Assembly (NCBI GenBank): GCA_963934295.1
Contig: CAWVXY010000011.1
Coordinates: forward strand, 1-64,000
DNA length: 64,000 nt
Direction of reading: 5' to 3'
DNA from: Seribacter sp963934295
GTDB lineage: Bacteria; Verrucomicrobiota; Verrucomicrobiia; Opitutales; Seribacteraceae
Below, piece after piece: positions 40,571-48,790 of the stretch. How positions within the stretch are numbered: position 1 is the first letter of the stretch; every line of letters begins with the position of its first letter. The position numbers and the translations under genes are program-made. Under the pieces are notes generated by a model. The model did no database searches. It saw nothing but the letters and a program-made list of their open reading frames with translations, and was not told the origin of the DNA.

Positions 40571-43252
40571 ATGAGATTTCTTTTTTTTATAAATTTAATT
40601 TTTTTCGTTTGTGGAGGGTTTTTTACATCGTATTCCCAAGGGCTTTCTCCAGAGGCACAAGCTGTTCTGAATCGCCTTCCGCCTGGGCAGCGAGCGATGG
40701 CTTTACAGGAAGCAAATCGTTTACGCGGTTCAGCCGGTGCGGTACAAACCAATAAAGCCGGGCCAATTGTTAATGCAGTCACTTCAGCCGAGCATGTTGA
40801 CTCTTCTGATATCGAGGAAGCCATTGAAGGTAGTGGTGGTGATCAAATCCTTATTCTGTCTGAGCTTGAGTCTTCGGTAAGTGAAGACTTGAAACTGGAA
40901 AAAGAAATTCTCCAGACTGCGAAAAATGAGTTAAGTAAAGCTGAATTTCTTTTAATTGAGAAAGATTTCAATGACCGAATTTTTGATTTGCAAAAGTTAC
41001 TTACCGAAGTCAAATCGGCCAAATTAGATTTCTTGTTCGAGAAGATAAGCACAATTAAGGAAGAACCCGAAGAAGTGCTTAAGCCATTTGGTTTTTCATT
41101 CTTTAATAATTCTATTCAAACTTCAATGGATCGTGGCATGACTTCGATCCCATCCAATTACAAGATTGGTCCAGGAGATTATCTTGAGGTGCAATTGTTC
41201 GGACAGGAGAACGCTGGTTATTCAATTATGATTGGTCGTAATGGAATGATTCAGTTTCCCGGTATTGGACCGATTAATGTATTTGAGAAAGGCGGTTCTT
41301 TTCAGGATCTGAAAAATTTAGTAAAAGAAAAAGTGAGGGAGCAACTGGGCGAAGGAGTTCAAGTTTCAGTGTCTATGGGGGAAGTTCGTTTAATCAAGGT
41401 GTTTTTAGCAGGAGAATTTAATAAACCAGGTATTCGATTAATAACAGCTACGAGCACAATGATGGAAGCACTGTTACAGAGCGGGGGGTTGACCGAATAC
41501 GGATCTTTGCGAAATGTGACTCTTAAAAGAAAAGGTAACACCGATATTGTTTATGATTTTTATAGTTTGCTTTTACGGGGAGAAAATCCGGCAGTTGATT
41601 CCTTACTTGATGGAGATGTTATATTTTTGCCTAGAGTGAAAAGTCGAGTTTATGTTAGTGGTCAAGTGGTTCGCCCCGCAATTTATGAGCTATCTGGTTT
41701 AGCTAAGCTGAAAGATTCTCTCGAATTAGCAGGTGGTTTCAGTTCAAGTGCGTATCCGTCTGATATCCAGTTATTAAGAGTGGACCAACTTGGAAACAAA
41801 TCATTAAGGTCTCTTTCTTTTGAGTCCGATACCAATTTCGTAGTTCAGGATGGAGATAGGATTACCATTGGTTCCTCTACAGATTTAAAAAAGAATTCCA
41901 TAAAACTTGTAGGTGAAGTGGACCGTGCAGGTGAATACGAGTGGAAGGCAGGAATTAAATTATTAGATGTGGTGAAAAATAAATCGATGCTTTCTGATAG
42001 AGCAGATTTAAAATATGCATTGATTAGGCGATTAAATCCTGAAGGCCAAGTTCAAATACTGTCCTTTTCTCCATTAGAATTATTCAAGACTGATAAAAAA
42101 GGACTTAACTTTGCTCTTTACCCCAAAGATTTAATATTATTCCTGCCGAAGTTTGATTCCGAGGAAAGGGAACGTGCGATCCGACCATTTTTAAAAGAAC
42201 TCCAATTCAATGCGGAACCTACGGTTGGAGCCTTGGTAGTTTCAATAAGTGGAGAAGTTCACTTCCCTGGTAAATATCCAATGAGCACAGGAATGACAGT
42301 TGGTGATTTAATCGTTGCAGCTGGAGGCCTAAAGGAATCTGCCTTTTCTCTTGCAGCAGAAATTTCACGATTGGGGGTTGATTTTAATCAATCTGATGTG
42401 GAGGCATTGGTAGAGCATAAATTACTTGAATCTTTATTTTTAGAAGATTCTTTAAATGAGCAACTACAGCCCAGTGATGTGCTTTCTGTTAAAAGGATCC
42501 CATCATGGCAGGATGACCGTATTATTACACTTTCTGGTGAGGTCAAATTCCCTGGTGATTATGCAATTCGAAAAAATGAAAAAATTGGAGAAGTTATAAG
42601 ACGAGCCGGAGGATTAACGCGTGATTCGTTTGCGCGGGGTACCGTATTTACAAGGAATTCCTTGATTGTAAGAGAGGAGGAGCAGAAAGAAAAATTAGTG
42701 CAACAACTCGAGAGTGATATCGCTACACTATCGCTTTCTCCTACCAGTGGAGATTCGGTTCAGAAAGCAAATTCAGTTGCTGGGAGTTTGTTAAGAAGAT
42801 TAAAAGATTCTAAGTCAGTAGGAAGGTTGGTTATTGATTTGGATTCACAGTTAGCCCAATCTGAAGCTAAGCAAATTACTCTTCGTAATGGAGATAAACT
42901 ACACATTCCTATAACGCCATCTGAGATAAGTGTTATGGGGGAAGTGCAATTTCCTACATCACATCTTTTCCAATCCGGTTACTCGATTGATCAATATATT
43001 AATTCGAGTGGTGGTTTTACTCAGAATGCTGATGAAAAAAGAATATTCGTGGTGAAATCAAATGGAGCAGTTTTGACTAAAAAGGGGAATGGTTGGTTTA
43101 TTGGGAATCAAAGTCAAAAAAATCTACAAATAGGCGACGTCATTGTTGTACCTATAAATTTACAAAAAGGAAAGTGGATGGAAACCCTTACTTCAAGTAC
43201 TCAAATTGTTTACCAACTCGCTGTTACTGCCGCAGCTGTAAACTCTTTTTAA
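40571..43252 (+). CDS. Polysaccharide export protein with multiple SLBB domains (Wza/KpsD-like)
   Basis: The 893-residue product has a signal peptide (1-23), a helical stretch (about 30-150), a Poly_export domain starting NYKIGPGDYLEVQLFG near residue 195, and then a chain of SLBB repeats recognised by GEV-x-PG-type starts (AGEFNKPG, GQVVRPA, GEVDRAGEY, GEVHFPGKY, GEVKFPGDY, GEVQFPTS), about six in all. It is predicted to form the periplasmic and outer-membrane channel for surface polysaccharide. It is longer than Wza (about 380) and closer in layout to KpsD or large SLBB exporters. It starts 3 bases after the Wzi-like gene. An inverted repeat follows before the regulator gene. Confidence 0.9.
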   Translation: MRFLFFINLIFFVCGGFFTSYSQGLSPEAQAVLNRLPPGQRAMALQEANRLRGSAGAVQTNKAGPIVNAVTSAEHVDSSDIEEAIEGSGGDQILILSELESSVSEDLKLEKEILQTAKNELSKAEFLLIEKDFNDRIFDLQKLLTEVKSAKLDFLFEKISTIKEEPEEVLKPFGFSFFNNSIQTSMDRGMTSIPSNYKIGPGDYLEVQLFGQENAGYSIMIGRNGMIQFPGIGPINVFEKGGSFQDLKNLVKEKVREQLGEGVQVSVSMGEVRLIKVFLAGEFNKPGIRLITATSTMMEALLQSGGLTEYGSLRNVTLKRKGNTDIVYDFYSLLLRGENPAVDSLLDGDVIFLPRVKSRVYVSGQVVRPAIYELSGLAKLKDSLELAGGFSSSAYPSDIQLLRVDQLGNKSLRSLSFESDTNFVVQDGDRITIGSSTDLKKNSIKLVGEVDRAGEYEWKAGIKLLDVVKNKSMLSDRADLKYALIRRLNPEGQVQILSFSPLELFKTDKKGLNFALYPKDLILFLPKFDSEERERAIRPFLKELQFNAEPTVGALVVSISGEVHFPGKYPMSTGMTVGDLIVAAGGLKESAFSLAAEISRLGVDFNQSDVEALVEHKLLESLFLEDSLNEQLQPSDVLSVKRIPSWQDDRIITLSGEVKFPGDYAIRKNEKIGEVIRRAGGLTRDSFARGTVFTRNSLIVREEEQKEKLVQQLESDIATLSLSPTSGDSVQKANSVAGSLLRRLKDSKSVGRLVIDLDSQLAQSEAKQITLRNGDKLHIPITPSEISVMGEVQFPTSHLFQSGYSIDQYINSSGGFTQNADEKRIFVVKSNGAVLTKKGNGWFIGNQSQKNLQIGDVIVVPINLQKGKWMETLTSSTQIVYQLAVTAAAVNSF

Positions 43253-43279
43253 GAAAATTACCCTGCCTGCCTGTTCATG

Positions 43280-43301
43280 TTGTTCAAAAAAACTTGAACA
43301 A
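43280..43301. promoter_or_regulatory. Inverted repeat upstream of the GbsR/MarR-like gene: operator or terminator
   Basis: TTGTTCAA (43280-43287), six bases, then TTGAACAA (43294-43301) form a perfect inverted repeat. A further copy of the half-site, TGTTCA, lies at 43272-43277. The element ends 27 bases before the regulator's ATG and could be its own operator. It could instead be a terminator hairpin for the exporter gene, since GTAGTTTTTG follows. Confidence 0.4.
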
Positions 43302-43328
43302 AAGTAGTTTTTGTGAAATATAAACATT

Positions 43329-43880
43329 ATGGTTAGATTTTCAGCAGATTCCTCTAAAAAGTATTCTTTAACAGAAAGTTTACAAGAGTGGGAAAATGCT
43401 GTTATTGATTTATTTTTAAATGCGTCTAATTCTTTTGGTCTACCTAGGTCATACGGGCAAATTTATGGACTGCTGTTTTGTCGGGATCAACCTCTTGCCT
43501 TGGGCGATGTAATGGAATTACTTAAGATCAGTAAAGGATCTGCGAGCCAAGGCTTGCGTGCTTTGCGTCAATTAGGTGCTGTTTCATTGGCTTTCGAACC
43601 TGGTGATCGCAAAGAAAGATTTGTAGCCGAAATTAGGCTCCGTAAATTAGTGGGTGGCTTTCTTCGAGAGCAAGCAGATCCCCATTTGGAAAAAGGAGTC
43701 GCCCGCCTCAAGCAAATTGAGACACTTTTAGAAGATTTAGATGATTCCGACTCTTGTAAAAGAGGGACCCGGAGGTATGAGATTTTATCAGGTTGGCATC
43801 GGCAAATGAGTCGGTTGCTCCCATGGGTAAAGATGATAGTTGGAAAAAGCGATCGATTGCCCCCCGAAAAGAAAGATTAA
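43329..43880 (+). CDS. GbsR/MarR-like winged-helix transcription regulator
   Basis: The 183-residue protein has a winged helix-turn-helix of the MarR/GbsR type: GLPRSYGQIYGLLFCRDQPLALGDVMELLKISKGSASQGLRALRQLGAV spans about residues 36-84, with the recognition helix in SKGSASQGLRAL. The C-terminal part is helical and probably dimerises. It lies between the export genes and the Wzz-like gene, so it likely controls this polysaccharide locus (inference from position). A palindrome directly upstream is a candidate binding site and would suggest autoregulation. Such regulators are also found in the polysaccharide loci of other bacteria. No ligand can be inferred. Confidence 0.82.
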   Translation: MVRFSADSSKKYSLTESLQEWENAVIDLFLNASNSFGLPRSYGQIYGLLFCRDQPLALGDVMELLKISKGSASQGLRALRQLGAVSLAFEPGDRKERFVAEIRLRKLVGGFLREQADPHLEKGVARLKQIETLLEDLDDSDSCKRGTRRYEILSGWHRQMSRLLPWVKMIVGKSDRLPPEKKD

Positions 43881-43961
43881 ACTACAGAAAAGACAGTTTT
43901 TACCAGATTGGCTTTGTAATTCACAAGCGGCCAAGGGCGGTAGCCTGTCTAGCCAAAATTT

Positions 43962-44882
43962 ATGAGCGAAGAACCCAAAATATCCGCCAAATATGTCATG
44001 GTTGAATCAGGTCCCTTTACAAATGAGGATGAGATCGATCTGCTTGAATTAATTCGCACCCTTCTTGGAGCCTGGAAGACAATTGCCAGTATAAGTGTAT
44101 TTTGTACATGCTTGGCCATTGCCTATGCTTTATCTGTCCCTGAATCATTCAAAGCAGAAACTTTACTTGCTTCTGCACAAGAAGACCAATCCGGTGTGCC
44201 CTCGTCCCTGAGCCAGTTCGGTGGTTTGGCCGCCATGGCCGGTATTTCTATACCTTCTAGTTCTAATATTGAACGGGTTTTGGCAACTTTAGAAACAAGA
44301 GAATTTCTTAAGCAATTTATTTCCAAACGTAATCTTCTCCCCATAATTTTTGATGAGAAATGGGATAAGTCTTCTGCGACTTGGAAAAAGATAGAAGGAC
44401 AGGAAGAGATTACAATAGAGGATGGAATCGTTCCGCTTCAAGGGGCAATCGAAGTGGACCAAGATAAATCTGGCCTTGTTATACTATCTGTTTCTTGGAA
44501 AGATCCAGATATTGCAGCACAATGGGCAAATGACTTGGTTCAGCAAATCAATGAACAGTTGCGTGAACAGGCTATAGCCGATTCTCAAAAAAGGGTCGGG
44601 TACCTTGAACAGGAACTGGCTAAGACTACTTTACATGATATGCGTGCTGTTCTTTATAACTTGCTCGAATCGGAAAAACAAAAAGCTATGCTTGCCAATG
44701 TAAATGAAGATTTTGCATTGGAGGTGATTGATCCTGCTGTCGCTCCTGAGATAAGAGAAAAACCCAATCGTAAGTTAATTGTTGCTGTCGGCGGATTCTG
44801 CGGTGGCTTCCTCGGTATCTTTACCGTTTTCTTTTTCCAGTTTTTAAAGAAGTTAAATCTCTCCGGAACTTCAAAAGAGTAA
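43962..44882 (+). CDS. Wzz-like polysaccharide chain-length determinant
   Basis: The 306-residue product has the Wzz/PCP layout: an acidic cytoplasmic N-terminus (ESGPFTNEDEIDLLELIRTLLGAWK), a first membrane helix (about 47-66), a periplasmic domain with coiled-coil helices (about 190-245), a Pro-rich motif (VIDPAVAPEIREKPNRK) and a second membrane helix (about 273-292, GGFCGGFLGIFTVFFF). Wzz proteins set the length of O-antigen or capsule chains. No tyrosine-kinase domain is attached and none is coded nearby, so it is a PCP-1-like form. The start ATG lacks a Shine-Dalgarno sequence; the next Met (about residue 12) is an alternative. Confidence 0.87.
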   Translation: MSEEPKISAKYVMVESGPFTNEDEIDLLELIRTLLGAWKTIASISVFCTCLAIAYALSVPESFKAETLLASAQEDQSGVPSSLSQFGGLAAMAGISIPSSSNIERVLATLETREFLKQFISKRNLLPIIFDEKWDKSSATWKKIEGQEEITIEDGIVPLQGAIEVDQDKSGLVILSVSWKDPDIAAQWANDLVQQINEQLREQAIADSQKRVGYLEQELAKTTLHDMRAVLYNLLESEKQKAMLANVNEDFALEVIDPAVAPEIREKPNRKLIVAVGGFCGGFLGIFTVFFFQFLKKLNLSGTSKE

Positions 44883-44887
44883 GATAA

Positions 44888-46168
44888 TTGAGTAAAATAT
44901 TTTCCAAAATTTCTGTTATAGGCCTTGGGTATGTAGGACTTCCCTTATCCCTTCAATTTGCACGGTCAGGAGTTTCGGTTCTTGGTTTTGATCTTGATCC
45001 AAAGAAAGTTGATGCCATCAATGCTGGAAAAACCTACTTAAGGCATTTTTCTTCCGAAAGTATTGTCGAGCAGGTTGATGCGGGTCGCTTGGAGGCAACA
45101 ACCGACCCTGCTAGACTCGTGGATGTGGAAGCTATTCTCATTTGCGTACCTACACCACTAGATGCTCATCGTGAACCAGACCTTTCTTTCGTGTTGGATA
45201 CCGCAAGAACTATTGCCCCTCATATTTCGAAGGATGTACTTATTACCTTGGAGTCCACAACCTACCCGGGGACAACAGAGGACGAACTTTGCGTAGTTTT
45301 GGAAGAAGGTTCATGCATGAAAGCGGGTGAAGATTTCCACTTGGCATACTCTCCCGAAAGAGAAGATCCCGGACGGGACGATGCTTCTGTTAAAACTATT
45401 CCCAAAGTGGTTGGCGGTTACACCCCAAAGTGTGCAGAACTGGCCGAGGCTTTATATAGGCAAGCTTTAGATAAGATTCACCTTGTTTCCTCCTGCCGTG
45501 CTGCAGAAGCCACCAAACTATTAGAAAATATTTTCCGAAGCGTAAATATTGCCTTGGTCAATGAACTGAAAGTAGTTTACGAAGCCATGGGCATCGATGT
45601 AAATGAAGTTATCGATGCAGCTTCAACCAAACCTTTTGGTTTCATGCCTTTTCGTCCAGGACCAGGATTAGGGGGACATTGCATACCAATTGATCCTTTT
45701 TACTTAACCTGGAAAGCAAGAGAGTTTGGCAAGCATACCCGCTTTATTGAACTCGCAGGCGAGATTAATACTGCCATGCCAGATTATGTAATCTCCAAAG
45801 TAGCCGATGCACTTAACGACGAGGGTAAGGCAATCAAAGGATCCAAGATTCTTGTTCTTGGTCTAGCTTATAAAGCCAATGTCGATGACTGCCGGGAGTC
45901 TCCCAGTTTTGTATTAATGGAGAAATTGGAAGCCAAGGGTGCCACAGTAGATTACAATGATTCATTTGTTCCAGTTGTCCCGCCCACTAGAGAACATGCT
46001 CATTTTACAGGAAAAGAATCAGTGGAAATTGAAGATAGGTATGATCTCATTTTAGTATCCACCGATCATGCCGAATATAAAACTTTTGATTTCAGTAGTT
46101 ATGCCTGCCCACTTGTCGATTCCCGAAACTGTATAAGTAAACAGCCCCAAAAATATTATCACGCTTGA
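44888..46168 (+). CDS. wbpA: UDP-N-acetylglucosamine 6-dehydrogenase (WbpA-like)
   Basis: This NAD-dependent enzyme oxidises C6 of a UDP-sugar, most likely UDP-GlcNAc to UDP-GlcNAcA. The 426-residue protein starts with TTG at 44888 and shows the three domains of the UDP-sugar dehydrogenases: NAD motif GLGYVGLPLSLQFARSG (residues 11-27), CVPTPLDAHREPDLS near 90, the middle domain with GPGLGGHCIPIDPFYL (catalytic Cys in GGHC, about residue 265) and the C-terminal part LGLAYKANVDDCRESPS near 325. Its N-terminal segment DAINAGKTYLRHFSSE fits the WbpA subgroup, and wbpB, wbpD and wbpE genes follow. It starts 5 bases after the Wzz-like gene and overlaps the next by 4 bases. Confidence 0.87.
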   Translation: MSKIFSKISVIGLGYVGLPLSLQFARSGVSVLGFDLDPKKVDAINAGKTYLRHFSSESIVEQVDAGRLEATTDPARLVDVEAILICVPTPLDAHREPDLSFVLDTARTIAPHISKDVLITLESTTYPGTTEDELCVVLEEGSCMKAGEDFHLAYSPEREDPGRDDASVKTIPKVVGGYTPKCAELAEALYRQALDKIHLVSSCRAAEATKLLENIFRSVNIALVNELKVVYEAMGIDVNEVIDAASTKPFGFMPFRPGPGLGGHCIPIDPFYLTWKAREFGKHTRFIELAGEINTAMPDYVISKVADALNDEGKAIKGSKILVLGLAYKANVDDCRESPSFVLMEKLEAKGATVDYNDSFVPVVPPTREHAHFTGKESVEIEDRYDLILVSTDHAEYKTFDFSSYACPLVDSRNCISKQPQKYYHA

Positions 46169-47151
46169 GTAAAAAATACTTGGTAACTGGTGCCGCGGGG
46201 TTTATTGCCTCGCAAGTCAGTAAGCAATTGCTTGATCAAGGCGAAGGAGTCGTAGGGGTCGATAATCTTAATGATTATTACGATGTACGGCTTAAGAACT
46301 GGCGACTAGAGCAACTAAAAGCTCACCCCCATGCTGACAATTTTTCTTTTGCTTGTATAGATATCGAAGATCAAGCCAAGCTAAGCGATCTTTTTCAGGC
46401 AGAGGGTCCTTTTGATGCCGTGCTTAACTTGGCTGCCCGTGCAGGGGTTCGTTACAGCATGGAAAACCCTCATGTATATCTTTCCACCAATGCCGAAGGT
46501 ACCCTCAACCTACTCGAGTGCATGCGTGCAAAAGGGTGCAAAAAACTTGTTCTGGCGTCCACATCCTCCCTTTATGCCGGTCAAAAAATGCCCTTTACCG
46601 AGGACTTGGCTGTAAATGAGCCCCTTTCCCCCTATGCCGCCACCAAGAAAGCGGGTGAACTGATGGCTTACAGTTATCACAAACTTTATCAAATGGATGT
46701 ATCCGTGGTGAGGTATTTTACGGTTTTTGGACCCGCCGGTCGTCCAGACATGTCCCCTTATCGATTCATTAAATGGATCGCCGAGGAAGAAACCATTCAA
46801 ATGTTTGGGGATGGTTCCCAATCTCGTGATTTTACATATGTCGATGACATTGCTAGAGGAACCATTGCCGCAATCCAAGATGTCGATTATAAAATAATCA
46901 ATCTGGGCGGTGGGCGAAACCCAGTTTCCTTAAATACCATTATTTCAAAACTGGAAGAATTATTAGGTAAAAAAGCAAAGATTGATCACAAACCATTCCA
47001 TGTGGCCGATCTGATGGAGACCTGGGCGGATATTTCCAAGGCTAACAATTTATTGGGTTGGGAACCTCAGGTTTCACTTGATGAAGGGCTCGAGAAATCA
47101 GTTCAATGGTATTTGGATAACCAACATTGGCTCAAGGAAGTACAGGTCTGA
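46165..47151 (+). CDS. NAD-dependent UDP-sugar epimerase (UDP-glucuronate 4-epimerase-like)
   Basis: The 328-residue extended SDR starts with TTG at 46165. It has the NAD motif TGAAGFIASQV (residues 8-18), the segment DNLNDYYDVRLKNWRL characteristic of UDP-glucuronate/UDP-GlcNAcA 4-epimerases, SSLYAGQ and the catalytic YAATK (about residue 157). It would interconvert gluco- and galacto-forms of a UDP-uronic acid, probably the product of the preceding dehydrogenase (inference). The RDFTYVDDIARG motif near 222 is also typical. It overlaps both neighbours by 4 bases or fewer, so translation is coupled. Confidence 0.85.
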   Translation: MSKKYLVTGAAGFIASQVSKQLLDQGEGVVGVDNLNDYYDVRLKNWRLEQLKAHPHADNFSFACIDIEDQAKLSDLFQAEGPFDAVLNLAARAGVRYSMENPHVYLSTNAEGTLNLLECMRAKGCKKLVLASTSSLYAGQKMPFTEDLAVNEPLSPYAATKKAGELMAYSYHKLYQMDVSVVRYFTVFGPAGRPDMSPYRFIKWIAEEETIQMFGDGSQSRDFTYVDDIARGTIAAIQDVDYKIINLGGGRNPVSLNTIISKLEELLGKKAKIDHKPFHVADLMETWADISKANNLLGWEPQVSLDEGLEKSVQWYLDNQHWLKEVQV

Positions 47152-48140
47152 GTGCTATACCACAGATTGCACTTGTAGGTTGCGGGTACTGGGGCAAAAA
47201 CCTCTGTCGGAATTTTCATGCATTAGGTGCACTTTCTTCCGTGGTTGATGCCACGGAGAACGGACAAATCACTGCCCGTTCCATTGCTCCTGATACCAAA
47301 ATAACTAATAGCTTGGATGATGTGCTTAGGAATGATCAAATTCAGGGCGTTGCCTTGGCGACCCCTGCAGAGAGCCATGCTGAGTTAGCGATCCAAGCGA
47401 TGCAGGCAGGCAAAGATGTCTTTGTCGAAAAACCCATGGCCTTGAGCTTAGAGGATGCAGAAAAGATGCAAAAGGTAGCGGAGGAAACCGGCCGAATACT
47501 AATGGTCGGTCATCTCCTGGAATTCCACCCTGCGGTTCTAAAACTTCGAGAAATGATCGCTTCGGGAGAGTTAGGAAAAATCAATTATATTTATTCCAAC
47601 CGTTTGAATTTTGGGAAAGTGCGGACCGAGGAAAATGCCCTCTGGAGTTTCGCCCCCCATGATGTGGCGGTCATTCTTCGTTTGATGGGAAATTCACCGG
47701 TAGGGGTTTCCGCATGCGGTGGATCCTATCTAACCAATGGAATTGCAGATACCACTCTGTCCAACCTGAGGTTCGAAAACGAATCCCGGGCTCATATTTT
47801 TGTCAGTTGGTTGCATCCATTTAAGGAGCAACGTCTTGTAGTTGTGGGAGATAAAAAGATGGCGATCTTCAATGATGTCGCTCCTTTTGGGGAAAAACTC
47901 CAACTATACCCACAAAATGTCGAGTTCGATGGGCCAATACCCATTCTCAAAAAAGAAGATTTAGAATTTGTAGATCATTCAAACACTGAGCCACTGCATG
48001 AGGAATGCAACCATTTCTTGGAATGCATTCAATCCAGAAAACAACCGCTAACTAATGCCCAATCCGGTATTGATGTATTAAAAGTTCTACATGCTTGCCA
48101 GCAAAGCATCCAACAAAATGGAGTTCCAGTTTCATTATGA
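47148..48140 (+). CDS. wbpB: UDP-GlcNAcA 3-dehydrogenase, Gfo/Idh family (WbpB-like)
   Basis: This NAD-dependent oxidoreductase oxidises C3 of UDP-GlcNAcA in the diacetamido-uronic acid pathway. The Rossmann motif IALVGCGYWGKNL begins a few residues from the start, followed by ATPAESHAELAIQAMQAGKDVFVEKPMAL near 75-105 with the EKP motif, and GHLLEFHPA near 125. The likely start is CTG at 47148, which overlaps the preceding stop in the same manner as the TTGA and ATGA junctions beside it, with AAGGAAG nine bases upstream; it gives 330 residues. A TTG at 47127 (337 residues) is the alternative but adds residues not seen in the family. WbpD and WbpE genes follow. Confidence 0.82.
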   Translation: MSAIPQIALVGCGYWGKNLCRNFHALGALSSVVDATENGQITARSIAPDTKITNSLDDVLRNDQIQGVALATPAESHAELAIQAMQAGKDVFVEKPMALSLEDAEKMQKVAEETGRILMVGHLLEFHPAVLKLREMIASGELGKINYIYSNRLNFGKVRTEENALWSFAPHDVAVILRLMGNSPVGVSACGGSYLTNGIADTTLSNLRFENESRAHIFVSWLHPFKEQRLVVVGDKKMAIFNDVAPFGEKLQLYPQNVEFDGPIPILKKEDLEFVDHSNTEPLHEECNHFLECIQSRKQPLTNAQSGIDVLKVLHACQQSIQQNGVPVSL

Positions 48141-48790
48141 GTGTTGCCAACCCATTAAAAATTCATCCATCAGCAGTCGTGGATGAGGGTGCAGTCATCG
48201 GTGAAGGTACGGCAATTTGGCATTTTTCTCATATTTGTTCGGGTGCAGTAATAGGTAGGAATTGTTCGCTCGGTCAAAATGTTCTTGTCGCTGACTGTGC
48301 TTCCCTTGGGAACAATGTTAAAGTGCAAAACAATGTGGCGATTTATGGAGGCATAACCGTTGAAGATGATGTTTTTCTTGGGCCATCATGTGTACTTACC
48401 AATGTTACCAACCCTCGCTCTCAAGTTAGCCGGAAATCTCTCTACGAGAAAACCCTTATTAAAAGGGGTGCAACCATTGGTGCCAATGCTACCATAGTCT
48501 GTGGAATTACCCTCGGTCGCTATTGCTTTGTCGGTGCTGGTACCGTTGTCACGAAAGACATTCCTGATTATGGATTGGTCTTAGGTAATCCTGGGAAATT
48601 ATCCGGCTACATGAGTCGCCACGGTCACAAGCTCATCTTTGACCAGTCGGGTAGGGCAACCTGCCTAGAATCGAACTTTGTTTACGAAAAAGTAGAAGAA
48701 CAAGTCCGCTGCCTGGATTTGGGTGAAGATGATCCTTTACCCATCGAACTTTCTGTCGGGTCACATTCATATGATTCTTTTAAAAAATAG
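48137..48790 (+). CDS. wbpD: UDP-2-acetamido-3-amino-uronate N-acetyltransferase (WbpD-like)
   Basis: WbpD acetylates the 3-amino group formed by WbpE. From the ATG at 48137 the product has 217 residues and consists of hexapeptide repeats forming a left-handed beta helix (IHPSAVVDEGAVIGEGTAIWHFSHICSGAVIG and on). Segments such as SLGQNVLVAD, VFLGPSCVLTNVTNPRS and KRGATIGANATIVCGI agree well with P. aeruginosa WbpD and Bordetella WlbB. The catalytic His is expected in the turns of this region. A longer frame from 48095 lies inside the previous gene and was rejected. It overlaps wbpB by 4 bases and abuts gmd. Confidence 0.9.
   Translation: MSVANPLKIHPSAVVDEGAVIGEGTAIWHFSHICSGAVIGRNCSLGQNVLVADCASLGNNVKVQNNVAIYGGITVEDDVFLGPSCVLTNVTNPRSQVSRKSLYEKTLIKRGATIGANATIVCGITLGRYCFVGAGTVVTKDIPDYGLVLGNPGKLSGYMSRHGHKLIFDQSGRATCLESNFVYEKVEEQVRCLDLGEDDPLPIELSVGSHSYDSFKK

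Noticed and set aside
43793..44005. Frame bridging the regulator and the Wzz-like gene
   Set aside because: It overlaps the ends of two better genes in another frame, and its protein shows no domain or signal.
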